Source: an uncultured Bacteroidota bacterium | Lineage (GTDB): Bacteria; Bacteroidota; Bacteroidia; Flavobacteriales; Flavobacteriaceae | Assembly (NCBI GenBank): GCA_902561795.1 | Contig: CACERG010000017.1 | Span: forward strand, 1 to 41,269 | Direction of reading: 5' to 3' | Length of the DNA: 41,269 bases | Shown: in pieces, positions 27,482 to 36,677 of the stretch | Position numbering within the stretch: the first letter of the stretch is position 1 | Layout of the letters: each line of letters opens with the position of its first letter | Notes under the pieces: generated by a model | Told to the model about the DNA's origin: nothing | The model's database searches: none | What the model saw: the letters and a program-made list of their open reading frames with translations, nothing else | Position numbers and translations under genes: made by a program

Positions 27482-28062
27482 AAATCTTTTAATTTATTTT
27501 TTGAAAAAAAAGTTACATCCTCCATAAAATGGAAAAAATGGCTTTTAAAATAGGTATATTTTTCAATTAAATCATAAGTTGAAGCTGCTAATTTAGAAGG
27601 GAATTTTGTCCTTCCTTCCATTTGCTTCAAAATAACCTCAAGATCTTTAAGATTTGAATATTTTTCTAGCCATTTTTGATTAATCAAATTACATATAAAG
27701 TATTGAACCTGATCATTGAAATAAAAACACGATTTTTCAAGTTTCTCATAAAAACTATTTGAATAGATTTTTAAAGGTGTTTTGTGAAAATTATCCCAGT
27801 TAGCTGCTAAAAAGTGATCAAAATACATGTCAATAATAACTCTACTGTAGTGTCTGTATTTTGGAAATAATTCACGAACACATTTTTTGTATGAGATATG
27901 ATTATCTGTAAATTCATCAATTAATCTGTGTAAAACAATCCCACTTTTTATTTTATCGGGCAGTTCTGAAATTCTATTTCCCTTTATTTGGTCAGCGACT
28001 AGATTGCCTATAGCTAATTCTGTATCCGGACCTGACAAATAAATGTGACCTAAAAAATTCAT
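27478..28062 (-). CDS. Acyl carrier protein phosphodiesterase-like (DUF479)
   Basis: HD-like family protein of 194 residues related to AcpH, which removes the phosphopantetheine arm from acyl carrier protein. MNFLGHIYLSG, LAIGNLVADQIKG and GIVLHRLIDEFTDNH give the conserved metal-binding His/Asp pattern, and YFDHFLAANW completes it. The family also includes proteins with no proven AcpH activity. It is the first gene of the leftward run (overlapping ggt by four bases) and divergent from glmM with about 157 bases between them. Confidence 0.85.
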   Translation of the reverse strand: MNFLGHIYLSGPDTELAIGNLVADQIKGNRISELPDKIKSGIVLHRLIDEFTDNHISYKKCVRELFPKYRHYSRVIIDMYFDHFLAANWDNFHKTPLKIYSNSFYEKLEKSCFYFNDQVQYFICNLINQKWLEKYSNLKDLEVILKQMEGRTKFPSKLAASTYDLIEKYTYFKSHFFHFMEDVTFFSKNKLKDL

Positions 28063-28219
28063 CCCGCTAAATTAATTCTTTTAATAACTTTTTTTAAAGA
28101 ATTTATAATTAGGTAAAATGATTTTCCATTATTGAATTGAATATTATAATAAAAACTTGTCAAGCAGCTAGATTTGCTTATTATAATTTAAATTGCAAGG
28201 TTTTAATGTTTCAAATAAT

Positions 28220-29608
28220 ATGACCTTAATAAAATCAATTTCAGGAATTCGTGGGACGATAGGGGGTATACCTGGGGAAAATTTTACTCCATTAGATATT
28301 GTTCGATTTACTTCAGCTTATGGAAAATGGATTAAAGAAAATAGATCAGGAGAGATAATGGTTTATACTGGAAGAGATTCAAGGATTTCTGGTTCTATGG
28401 CTCATTCATTGGTTAATAACACTCTTGTTGGAATTGGAATTAACGTTGTTGATTTAGGTGTGTCACCAACTCCTACCTTAGGAATAGCTATAAACTCAGA
28501 AAAAGTTAGCGGAGGTATCATGCTATCTGCTAGTCATAATAAAAAGCAATGGAACGCGTTAAAGCTATTTAATTCAAAGGGAGAATTCATAAATGAAGAA
28601 GATGGAATAAAAATTATAAAATATGCTGATAAAGTCAATTTCAGTTACGCAAATGTTGATGAACTGGGAACAATTACATCCCGAGACGATTATATTGAGA
28701 AACACATAAACAAAATATTGAAATTAGAATCTGTGGACAAAGTTGGAATACAAAATTCTAAATTTAAAATAGTTGTCGATGGAATAAATTCAATTGGTGG
28801 CGTAGCAATTCCAAAACTTCTTGACTCTTTAAATGTTGAAGTTGTAAAAATTAATTGTAATCCGAATGGAAATTTTGCTCACGATCCAGAGCCGCTAGCA
28901 GAAAATCTTAGAGGACTATGTGATGCTGTTTTAGAAAACAATGCTGATCTTGGAATAGCTGTTGATCCGGATGTCGATCGTCTTGTAATTGTAGATGAAA
29001 AAGGGAAGCTGTTTAGCGAAGAATATACTTTAGTTGCTTGCGCTGATTACATACTATCTCAGCAAAAAGGTAAAACAGTTTCTAATCTTTCCTCTACACG
29101 TGCTCTTTCTGATGTTACAAAAAAATATGGCGAATCATGTTTTGCGAGTGCAGTTGGTGAATTGAACGTTGTCAAGGAAATGAAAAAAGTTAGTGCTGTT
29201 ATAGGAGGAGAAGGTAATGGTGGTGTAATATATCCTAAACTTCATTATGGAAGGGATGCAATGGTTGGTACAGCATTATTTTTGTCATTAGTGACAAGTA
29301 AACAAAAAAGTGTTTCTGAGATAAGATCATCTTATCCGAGTTATTTTATGAGTAAAAATAAAATATCGGCTAATGAAAATGTTAATTTGGACAGCATATT
29401 AGATCAATTAGCTAAAGAATACAGTAATGAGAGAATTTCAATAGTAGATGGTTTAAAAATAGATTTTCCAGAAATGTGGGTACATCTAAGAAAGTCAAAT
29501 ACTGAGCCTGTGATTAGAATATACACTGAAGCAACTACAAAGTCAGAAGCCGATAAATTATCGAATAAATTTATTTCAAAAATTAATCATCTTATTGAGA
29601 AAATTTAA
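28220..29608 (+). CDS. glmM: Phosphoglucosamine mutase
   Basis: Converts glucosamine-6-phosphate to glucosamine-1-phosphate for peptidoglycan and lipopolysaccharide. The chosen ATG gives 462 residues starting MTLIKSISGIRGTIGG. A TTG at 28193 would add nine residues without family support. The phosphoserine is S105 in SASHNK (Bacteroidota form, followed by KQWNALKLF), the metal loop is DPDVDR, the sugar loop is GEGNGG, and the phosphate-binding C-terminus has RKSNTEPVIRIYTEA. The last 17 bases overlap the convergent acyltransferase gene. Other phosphohexomutases are possible, but the Bacteroidota GlmM pattern fits best. Confidence 0.9.
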   Translation: MTLIKSISGIRGTIGGIPGENFTPLDIVRFTSAYGKWIKENRSGEIMVYTGRDSRISGSMAHSLVNNTLVGIGINVVDLGVSPTPTLGIAINSEKVSGGIMLSASHNKKQWNALKLFNSKGEFINEEDGIKIIKYADKVNFSYANVDELGTITSRDDYIEKHINKILKLESVDKVGIQNSKFKIVVDGINSIGGVAIPKLLDSLNVEVVKINCNPNGNFAHDPEPLAENLRGLCDAVLENNADLGIAVDPDVDRLVIVDEKGKLFSEEYTLVACADYILSQQKGKTVSNLSSTRALSDVTKKYGESCFASAVGELNVVKEMKKVSAVIGGEGNGGVIYPKLHYGRDAMVGTALFLSLVTSKQKSVSEIRSSYPSYFMSKNKISANENVNLDSILDQLAKEYSNERISIVDGLKIDFPEMWVHLRKSNTEPVIRIYTEATTKSEADKLSNKFISKINHLIEKI

Positions 29609-30461
29609 ATCTTTTGTGAGTCCATAAATATTGAGTAGGGTCCTCAAAAATTTGTTTTTCAAGCCATTTTGTATAAGTATTTGTTATCTCATTTTGCTTT
29701 GTCTTTATGGGAATTCTTGATAAAATTTTAAATTCAACATTATAAAAACCTCTTTTTACTCTATTAATTTTTGAGTACACAACAGGTATATTTAAATCTC
29801 GAGAAAGACGTTCTGCACCAGTATATGCTGGTACTTTTTTGCCTAAAAAACTTATCCAATATGTAGAGCTTTTAGGTCTTGGCGATTGGTCACTAGCAAA
29901 ACCATAAACTCCTAGTTCTTTTTTCAATTCTTTTGATTTAATAATTTCTATAGCTTTTTTTTGAGGTATCATTTCAGAGTTGTGAACTCTTCTTATTTTA
30001 TTAATAAGTCTATCGAAATAGGGGTTTCTTATTGGACGATAAATTCCATAACCTTTGTGTTTTATATGATATCCTAATGACATCATCCATTCCCAGGAAG
30101 AATAATGACCACAAAGTAAAAATACTGAACGGTTCTCTTTTTCAAATAATTTCAACACTTCAAGGTTTTGAACATTAAATCTTTCTAGCATTTCTGTTTT
30201 AGACATACCCATAGATTTGATTATTTCCAAGAAAATATCACAAAAATGTGAATAGAATTTTTTTTCAATTTCTTTAATCTTAGATATATTAACCTTGGGG
30301 AAAGCAGTTATTAGATTTGATCTTACAATATTTCTTCTATACCTGATAATTCTGTAAATAAAAAAACAAGCTACATCAGAAAAGACATATAGAATATTAA
30401 ACGGCATTCGGGATATTAAATATAAATATGGATAAATTATAATATAAGTTATTCGATCCAT
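29592..30461 (-). CDS. Lipid A late acyltransferase (LpxL/HtrB family)
   Basis: Inner-membrane acyltransferase, 289 residues, that adds a secondary acyl chain to lipid A or a related lipid. The family HX4E motif is H119-YSSW-E124 in GHYSSWEW, and SDQSPRP is the second conserved block (about residue 190). An N-terminal hydrophobic segment (4-20) and a second near 30-40 fit membrane attachment. It ends within the 3' end of glmM on the opposite strand (17-base overlap). The exact acyl donor and acceptor cannot be read from sequence. Confidence 0.9.
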   Translation of the reverse strand: MDRITYIIIYPYLYLISRMPFNILYVFSDVACFFIYRIIRYRRNIVRSNLITAFPKVNISKIKEIEKKFYSHFCDIFLEIIKSMGMSKTEMLERFNVQNLEVLKLFEKENRSVFLLCGHYSSWEWMMSLGYHIKHKGYGIYRPIRNPYFDRLINKIRRVHNSEMIPQKKAIEIIKSKELKKELGVYGFASDQSPRPKSSTYWISFLGKKVPAYTGAERLSRDLNIPVVYSKINRVKRGFYNVEFKILSRIPIKTKQNEITNTYTKWLEKQIFEDPTQYLWTHKRFKFSQ

Positions 30462-30558
30462 CTGAAGTTTATTTCAAAATTATGCTTTATAATATTTACG
30501 GGTAGTAAAATTTTTCTAATGTAAAATTTTTTCAGAATTAAATTCCTCTTAAAAATTA

Positions 30559-30588
30559 TTGAATATTGCTTTAGGTAATTTACTTTTA
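30559..30588 (+). promoter_or_regulatory. Candidate promoter for the lysine-degradation pair
   Basis: TTG (30559-30561), a 19-base spacer and TACTTTTA (30581-30588) fit TTG-N17-23-TAnnTTTG with one mismatch at the last base. It ends 20 bases before the ATG at 30609, an appropriate leader length. Confidence 0.45.
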
Positions 30589-30608
30589 TAGGATATACCT
30601 TATTTGAT

Positions 30609-31517
30609 ATGAAATTCTCTAGTGATACTGTGATGACAAGAATTTTAGATGAACTTTTTAATATTTATGCTAAACGAGTTCCTGATGTGAAAAAAATTAC
30701 AAGTGCTATGATAGAAAGAGGAATGGTTTCAAGCCAAAATGAAATAATTAACGATCACATAGCTTTTAGAACTATGGGTGTTCCAAATCTAGGTATATCG
30801 TCATTTGAAAAGATTTTTTTGGCAAACGGTTATAAACGTATGGATTTCTACCATTTTGCTATAAAAAAATTAGATGCCTATTGGTATTCTCCTCCTACAG
30901 AAGATCTTCCTCGAATTTTTATTAGTGAACTTAAAGTAGAAAAACTTTCACCAAAAGTTCAAAATATCATAAGGTTTTATACCGATTCTATTGTTCAAGA
31001 TCCAGTCGATACATTAAATTTGGATGATCACAAAGCTGTTGCAAAATATTTTCAAACACCTCTTTGGGATCTCCCTTCCTTAAAAAATTACGAACTATTA
31101 TTAAGTGAAAGTGAGTATGCAGCATGGGTCATATATAATAGATATTACTTAAATCATTATACAATAAGCGTACATGATCTTCCAAATCCTTATAATAAAC
31201 TTGAGTCATTTAACGAGTTTTTGAGCGATATAGGAATAAAACTGAATACATCAGGCGGAATAATAAAAACTAGCAAGGATCAATTGCTTCGGCAAAGTAG
31301 TTCTGTAGCTAATACGGTAAGAGCAAATTTCACTAACGGAAATACAAAAAAAATTGCCGGAAGCTATGTTGAATTTGCTGAAAGAAGTCCATTACCGGAG
31401 TTTAGAAATTTAAAATCAAACAAATTAAAAAGAGAGCATCGCAGAGAAGGGTTCGAAACATCAAATGCTGATCGTATTTTTGAAAGTACATTTACTTCTC
31501 AAATAAAAAATTCATAA
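30609..31517 (+). CDS. DUF1338 / HglS-type 2-oxoadipate dioxygenase-decarboxylase
   Basis: Non-heme Fe(II) enzyme of the VOC-like DUF1338 family, whose studied members turn 2-oxoadipate into D-2-hydroxyglutarate in lysine catabolism. It has 302 residues, shorter than the ~460-residue Pseudomonas HglS. The predicted metal ligands are all present: H50 in DHIAFRT, H183 in NHYTIS, and E255 in YVEFAER. R54, four residues after H50, matches the substrate-binding Arg. It is followed after two bases by an ALDH7-type dehydrogenase gene, which supports a lysine-degradation role. Confidence 0.85.
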   Translation: MKFSSDTVMTRILDELFNIYAKRVPDVKKITSAMIERGMVSSQNEIINDHIAFRTMGVPNLGISSFEKIFLANGYKRMDFYHFAIKKLDAYWYSPPTEDLPRIFISELKVEKLSPKVQNIIRFYTDSIVQDPVDTLNLDDHKAVAKYFQTPLWDLPSLKNYELLLSESEYAAWVIYNRYYLNHYTISVHDLPNPYNKLESFNEFLSDIGIKLNTSGGIIKTSKDQLLRQSSSVANTVRANFTNGNTKKIAGSYVEFAERSPLPEFRNLKSNKLKREHRREGFETSNADRIFESTFTSQIKNS

Positions 31518-31519
31518 AT

Positions 31520-33052
31520 ATGGAGGTTAAACAAATACTTAAAAATCTAAGGATAAAATCTCTTCAGGGTGGTTGTAATGTTGGAGTTGAGTGGTTTGGA
31601 TCAGGTGATGAAATTTGTTCTTTCAGTCCTGTTGACGGAAGTCTTCTTGGAAAATTAAATATGACCTCTACTCAAGATTATGAAATAGTTATTAGCAAAG
31701 CAGAGAAAGCTTTTAAAAATTTCAGGAAAATTCCTGCTCCTAAAAGGGGAGAACTTGTAAGACAATTTGGTAATAAGCTTCGTGAAAATAAATTAAGCCT
31801 AGGACATTTGGTTTCATGGGAAATGGGAAAATCCATTCAAGAAGGATTGGGTGAAGTTCAGGAAATGATTGATATATGTGACTTTGCGCTTGGGCTTTCT
31901 AGACAATTATATGGATTTACGATGACATCAGAAAGAGAATCACACCGATTATACGAACAATATCATCCTTTAGGTCTAGTAGGTATTATTTCTGCATTTA
32001 ACTTTCCAGTTGCAGTTTGGAGTTGGAATGTGGCCCTAGCATGGGTATGTGGTAATGTATGTATTTGGAAACCTAGTGAAAAAACACCTCTTTGTAGTAT
32101 TGCATGCCAAAACTTAATTATAGATGTTTTAAAAGAAAATAATATTGACGAAGGAGTTTCATGTGTAGTTAATGGTGGAGCTGCAGTAGGGAGCTGGATA
32201 GCAGATGACCAACGTATATCGCTTGTTTCAGCTACTGGATCTACAAAAATGGGAGTAAATGTATCAAAAAAAGTAGGCGCGCGACTTGGTAAAACCATAT
32301 TAGAATTAGGTGGGAATAATGCAATTATAATAACACCTAATGCAGATTTAGATATTGCGATTCGTGCAAGTATTTTTGGGGCAGTTGGTACTTGTGGTCA
32401 ACGTTGTACGTCAACAAGACGACTAATTGTTCATGAATCGATATTCATTAAATTCACAGAAATTTTGAAAGAATCCTATAAGCAATTGAGAATTGGAAAT
32501 CCAATTGATGAAAAAAATCACATTGGCCCTTTGATTGATCAAAATGCTGTGTCGATCTATTCTGATGCTTTAAAAAAAATTGAAAATCAAGGGGGTACTT
32601 GGTTAATCAAGGGAGGTGTATTGTCTGAAAATGATTACGGAAGTAAATGCTATGTTAAACCAGCAGTTGCAATTATTGATCACGAGGCTAAAATAGTTCA
32701 TAATGAAACATTTGCACCTATTTTGTATGTAATTAAATATAAAGGTGATATTGAAGAAGCAATATCAATTCAGAACGAAGTTAAACAAGGACTTTCATCG
32801 TCGATAATGTCTCTTAATGTTAAGGAAACAGAAACATTTTTATCAAGTTGGGGAAGTGACTGTGGGATTGCAAATGTGAATATAGGAACTTCTGGTGCTG
32901 AGATAGGTGGTGCTTTCGGAGGCGAAAAAGATTCAGGAGGTGGTAGAGAAAGCGGTTCTGATGCTTGGAAGGCATATATGAGAAGACAAACTAACACCAT
33001 AAATTTTTCCAATCAAGTCCCTTTAGCACAGGGTATTAACTTCAAAATATAA
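31520..33052 (+). CDS. amaB: ALDH7-type aldehyde dehydrogenase, likely L-2-aminoadipate semialdehyde dehydrogenase
   Basis: NAD(P)-dependent aldehyde dehydrogenase of 510 residues. The catalytic Cys is C296 in GQRCTSTRR and the general base is E262 in LELGGNN; the 34-residue spacing is normal. The C-terminal GTSGAEIGGAFGGEK segment and GRESGSDAWKAYMRR are diagnostic of the ALDH7A1/AmaB group, which oxidises 2-aminoadipate 6-semialdehyde to 2-aminoadipate. It sits two bases downstream of the DUF1338 gene, and the two enzymes would act two steps apart, joined by an aminotransferase that is not in the window. A broader aldehyde specificity cannot be excluded. Confidence 0.9.
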   Translation: MEVKQILKNLRIKSLQGGCNVGVEWFGSGDEICSFSPVDGSLLGKLNMTSTQDYEIVISKAEKAFKNFRKIPAPKRGELVRQFGNKLRENKLSLGHLVSWEMGKSIQEGLGEVQEMIDICDFALGLSRQLYGFTMTSERESHRLYEQYHPLGLVGIISAFNFPVAVWSWNVALAWVCGNVCIWKPSEKTPLCSIACQNLIIDVLKENNIDEGVSCVVNGGAAVGSWIADDQRISLVSATGSTKMGVNVSKKVGARLGKTILELGGNNAIIITPNADLDIAIRASIFGAVGTCGQRCTSTRRLIVHESIFIKFTEILKESYKQLRIGNPIDEKNHIGPLIDQNAVSIYSDALKKIENQGGTWLIKGGVLSENDYGSKCYVKPAVAIIDHEAKIVHNETFAPILYVIKYKGDIEEAISIQNEVKQGLSSSIMSLNVKETETFLSSWGSDCGIANVNIGTSGAEIGGAFGGEKDSGGGRESGSDAWKAYMRRQTNTINFSNQVPLAQGINFKI

Positions 33053-33060
33053 GCAATTAA

Positions 33061-33714
33061 ATGCTCGAAACATTTCCACTATTTGGAGCAATCATTTTAA
33101 TTATAAATATTTTATCTAGTATAGTAGGCTTTCGGGATAGAAGATTTTTTGAAAATTATAGCTTCGAAATTGATAAAATCCGAAAAGGAGAATACTATCG
33201 GTTGCTAACTTCAGGATTTCTTCATGTAAACACTACTCATCTAATATTTAATATGATTACACTATACTTTTTTGTCTCTTTTGTAACCTATTCTTTAGGT
33301 GGAATCTCATTTCTAATACTATACTTCGCAAGTTTAATAATAGGAAATCTTTTAACTTTAATGATTCATTTCAATCAGCCTAATTACAGTGCAGTAGGAG
33401 CTAGTGGTGCTGTAACAGGTGTTTTATTTAGTTCATTATTACTTTTCCCATCAATTGAATTAATGATTTTCTTTATACCTATACCAATTCCAGGATATAT
33501 TTTTGGTATTGGATATATTTTATATACACTTTATGGAATAGGAGCACAAAACGATAATATCGGGCATTCTGCTCATTTCGGCGGAGCTATAGGAGGTGTA
33601 ATTTTAACATTGTTCTATGATTTTGAAGTTATATACAATTCAAAATTAATGTTAAGCATCTTGTGCGCGACCACACTTATTGCAGGCTTTTTACTTTACA
33701 TTAAAAGAAAATAG
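33061..33714 (+). CDS. Rhomboid-family intramembrane serine protease
   Basis: Six-helix membrane protein of 217 residues with the rhomboid dyad: S115 in GASGAV and H172 in HSAHFGG. The N-terminal helix, the LTSGFLHVNTTHLIFNM loop with conserved His/Asn residues, and the GxxxG-like helix after H172 are typical. It starts eight bases after the ALDH stop, and its end is three bases from the convergent TlpA-like gene. The substrate is unknown. The protein is short and lacks an extra cytoplasmic domain. Confidence 0.92.
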   Translation: MLETFPLFGAIILIINILSSIVGFRDRRFFENYSFEIDKIRKGEYYRLLTSGFLHVNTTHLIFNMITLYFFVSFVTYSLGGISFLILYFASLIIGNLLTLMIHFNQPNYSAVGASGAVTGVLFSSLLLFPSIELMIFFIPIPIPGYIFGIGYILYTLYGIGAQNDNIGHSAHFGGAIGGVILTLFYDFEVIYNSKLMLSILCATTLIAGFLLYIKRK

Positions 33715-33716
33715 GA

Positions 33717-34835
33717 TTATATATTGGAAAGTAATTCTTCTACTTTTTTATATAGCGCTGCACCACGTAAATTTCTAGCTACGATTACTCCATTTTCATC
33801 TAGAACAAATGTAGCAGGGATGGCAGAAACTTGGTATAATTTAGCGATTGGATCATTCCAAAACATAAGATTTGATACATGGTCCCAAACCAAACCGTCA
33901 TCTTCGATTGCTTTTAACCATTTATTTCTTTCTTTATCGAGAGAAACTCCAACTATATTCAAACCACGGTCTTTATTTCTGTGGTATAATTGAACTAAAT
34001 TAGGATTTTCGATTCTACATGGTCGACACCAGCTTGCCCAAAAATCTATGATTGTCACTTTGGCTAAACTATTTTCAAATACAAAAGGTTTACCGCTAGG
34101 GCTATTACCATCAAAGCGAGGAGCTATTTGCCCAACTTCTACAGAGTCTACGCTTTGCTCAAGTTGATTTTTTACAGATTTACCAGATCTAGTATTTTTG
34201 ATTCTTTCTTCAAGGGAATCAAAAAGATTTTTTGCTTCATCTATTGGAATAACTTTACTAGATATGAAACGTTCAAGGATTAAAATTGATAGCAGTGAAT
34301 TTGGAGATGCTTTTAAAAAATCAAGCTCATAATCCTGAATTTGCTTACGTACCTCTTTATATTGTTCCTGAAGATCTTGAGCTAATAAGCTATCTCTTAA
34401 GATCATTGCTTGTTGTAAATCATTGCCAATTCCATTTAATGATTCTATGTATTTTTTGGTTTCTGACTTGTATCGCATAAAATCATCATTTGAGGTAGTT
34501 CCTTTAGCTTTTGAAAGACCTAAACTATCTTTAAATAATGAAATATTTACAGTCCCACGTTCAGCTATAAACGGGAAGGTATTATTAACTCCTGCGATCT
34601 GGAGAAAGTAAAAATTAGGTTCAATTATCTCAGTTTCTAATTCAAATTTCCCATTATTTGAAATAATTGTATCAAGTGTTACAGGTTGATTATTTAGATC
34701 AGCAACGATTAGATAAATACTGGTTTGACTATCAATGTCAATTTCACCTTTAATTCTTAAAGTATTAGAGTTATTACTCTGACAAGAATTTAGTAATGTG
34801 AAAACAATAATAAGTGGAAAAAAATATTTATTCAT
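33717..34835 (-). CDS. TlpA/ResA-like thioredoxin lipoprotein with DUF4369 domain
   Basis: Exported lipoprotein of 372 residues with the lipobox LNSC (Cys18). An N-terminal DUF4369-like beta domain (about 25-125) and a helical linker (130-235) precede an AhpC/TSA-thioredoxin domain. Its redox site is C270-RP-C273 in FWASWCRPC, with a cis-Pro segment SAIPATFVLD later. It probably acts as a periplasmic disulfide oxidoreductase. Bacteroidota carry several of these, often in redox and cytochrome maturation or stress roles. It is a single gene, convergent with the rhomboid and divergent from dld (94-base gap). Confidence 0.92.
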   Translation of the reverse strand: MNKYFFPLIIVFTLLNSCQSNNSNTLRIKGEIDIDSQTSIYLIVADLNNQPVTLDTIISNNGKFELETEIIEPNFYFLQIAGVNNTFPFIAERGTVNISLFKDSLGLSKAKGTTSNDDFMRYKSETKKYIESLNGIGNDLQQAMILRDSLLAQDLQEQYKEVRKQIQDYELDFLKASPNSLLSILILERFISSKVIPIDEAKNLFDSLEERIKNTRSGKSVKNQLEQSVDSVEVGQIAPRFDGNSPSGKPFVFENSLAKVTIIDFWASWCRPCRIENPNLVQLYHRNKDRGLNIVGVSLDKERNKWLKAIEDDGLVWDHVSNLMFWNDPIAKLYQVSAIPATFVLDENGVIVARNLRGAALYKKVEELLSNI

Positions 34836-34929
34836 GATCCCGATTGATATTGGTAAAATTAATCAATTGATTGGAAATGGAAAACTTATCATTATTTTTA
34901 CCCCTTAAGTATGATTTATTTTAAAATAG

Positions 34930-36618
34930 ATGAATTTCACTAATGTTATTGAAAGGTTTAAAGACCTAATTGGTATTCAATTTGTACTTACTAAAGAGTG
35001 GAATAAATTACCACACACCAAAGGCTGGAGATATGGTGTGGGAAACGCGTTGGCTGTATTGAAACCTGCTAAATTGACTCATATATGGAAGATATTAGAG
35101 ATTTGTGTTGAAAGTGATTTAATTGTCATAATGCAAGCAGCTAATACGGGTTTAACTGGAGGATCTACTCCTTTTGGAAGTGACTACGATAGACCTATTG
35201 TAATAATAAATACAATGCGTATTAAAGATATTCATATAATAAAAGAAGGCAGTCAGATAATTGGATTGACTGGAAGTACCCTATATGGATTAGAGAAAAA
35301 ATTAAAACCTCATGGAAGAGAACCCCATTCTATTATTGGATCTACTTCTATTGGAGCTTCAATAATAGGGGGGATCTGTAATAATGCAGGAGGGTCATTA
35401 GTCCAAAGGGGGCCCTCTTATACTGAAATGGCTCTCTATGCTAGAATTAGTAAAACAGGGAAATTAGAGCTGGTAAATGAGTTAGGAATAAATTTAGGTT
35501 CAAATCCAGAAGAAATTTTAGATAATCTGCAAAATCAAAATTATGATGAATCTGATATTCATGAAACAGATCAATTGGGATCGGATAACAAATATTCAGA
35601 AATTGTAAGAGAGATTGATAAAAGTACACCTGCAAGGTATAATTCTGATAGTCGACTTTTGTATGGAGCTTCGGGCAGTGCAGGAAAAATTGCAGTTTTT
35701 GCTGTTAGACTAGATACCTATGTTTCGCCAACTGAAAATAAAGTATTCTACGTCGGAACAAACGATCCAGATGTGTTTTGGAAAATTAGAAGGGATATTC
35801 TTTCAAAATTTAAAACTCTTCCAACACTTGGCGATTATTTGCATAGAGACTGTTATGATGCAGCAAAAAAGTATAGTAAGGATACATTTCTAGTTATTGA
35901 AAGATTAGGAACAACATTTCTGCCAACATTGTTTGAACTAAAGAGGAGGGTTGATATTATAGCCAAGAAGTTAAAGATTTTACCTGACAATTTTTCTGAT
36001 AGATTAATGCAATTTTTAGGTAAACTTTTCCCTAATCATTTACCTAAAAGGATGGATAGATTTAGAGATTTATATGAACACCATTGGATTATAGAAATGT
36101 CAGATGAAGGAATAAATGAGGCAAGAAATTACTTTAGTAAATTTTTTAAAAACAACGATGGTGATTTTTTTGAATGCAATGATTTTGAATCAAAAAAAGC
36201 ATCCCTACATAGATTTGTTTCTGCAAGTGCAATAGGGAGGTATCATATTCTAAATTCTGAATCTCATGGGGAGATGATGTCACTAGACATTGCATTTCCT
36301 AGAAATGAAAAAAATTGGTTTGAAAAGTTGCCTAAGGATATTGATGATATGCTTGAAATGAAACTTTATTATGGCCATTTATTTTGTCATGTCCTCCATC
36401 AAAACTACATTGTTAAAAAAGGAATTGATGGTGAAAAATTAAAAAACAAGCTCTTAAAATTATACGATAAAAGGGGGGCTGAATATCCGGCAGAACACAA
36501 TGTTGGCCATGAATATTCAGCAAAACCGTCATTAAAAAAATTCTATAAGGAACTTGATCCTACAAATGGTTTTAATCCTGGAATTGGCAGAACAAGTAAA
36601 AATAAAAATTGGGCTTAA
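34930..36618 (+). CDS. dld: Quinone-dependent D-lactate dehydrogenase
   Basis: FAD-dependent, membrane-associated D-lactate dehydrogenase of the E. coli Dld type, 562 residues. The PCMH FAD-binding domain spans about 35-230, with MQAANTGLTGGSTPFG and the IGSTSIGASIIGGICNNAGG segment binding the cofactor. The Dld-specific membrane domain follows, and the C-terminal HNVGHEY and FNPGIGRTSKNKNW tail closes the FAD site. It passes electrons from D-lactate to quinone. The long Dld form argues against a GlcD or D-2-hydroxyglutarate dehydrogenase. The nearby dicarboxylate symporter may be functionally related, but this is inference. Confidence 0.93.
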   Translation: MNFTNVIERFKDLIGIQFVLTKEWNKLPHTKGWRYGVGNALAVLKPAKLTHIWKILEICVESDLIVIMQAANTGLTGGSTPFGSDYDRPIVIINTMRIKDIHIIKEGSQIIGLTGSTLYGLEKKLKPHGREPHSIIGSTSIGASIIGGICNNAGGSLVQRGPSYTEMALYARISKTGKLELVNELGINLGSNPEEILDNLQNQNYDESDIHETDQLGSDNKYSEIVREIDKSTPARYNSDSRLLYGASGSAGKIAVFAVRLDTYVSPTENKVFYVGTNDPDVFWKIRRDILSKFKTLPTLGDYLHRDCYDAAKKYSKDTFLVIERLGTTFLPTLFELKRRVDIIAKKLKILPDNFSDRLMQFLGKLFPNHLPKRMDRFRDLYEHHWIIEMSDEGINEARNYFSKFFKNNDGDFFECNDFESKKASLHRFVSASAIGRYHILNSESHGEMMSLDIAFPRNEKNWFEKLPKDIDDMLEMKLYYGHLFCHVLHQNYIVKKGIDGEKLKNKLLKLYDKRGAEYPAEHNVGHEYSAKPSLKKFYKELDPTNGFNPGIGRTSKNKNWA

Positions 36619-36677
36619 ATGTTAATTTATTTTATCTCAACTGATTTTTGTCAAATAGAAATATTACCTAGAACACT

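Noticed and set aside
31963-32298. A 111-residue minus-strand reading frame inside the aldehyde dehydrogenase gene
   Set aside because: Antisense to conserved catalytic regions, proline-rich low-complexity translation, no leader features.
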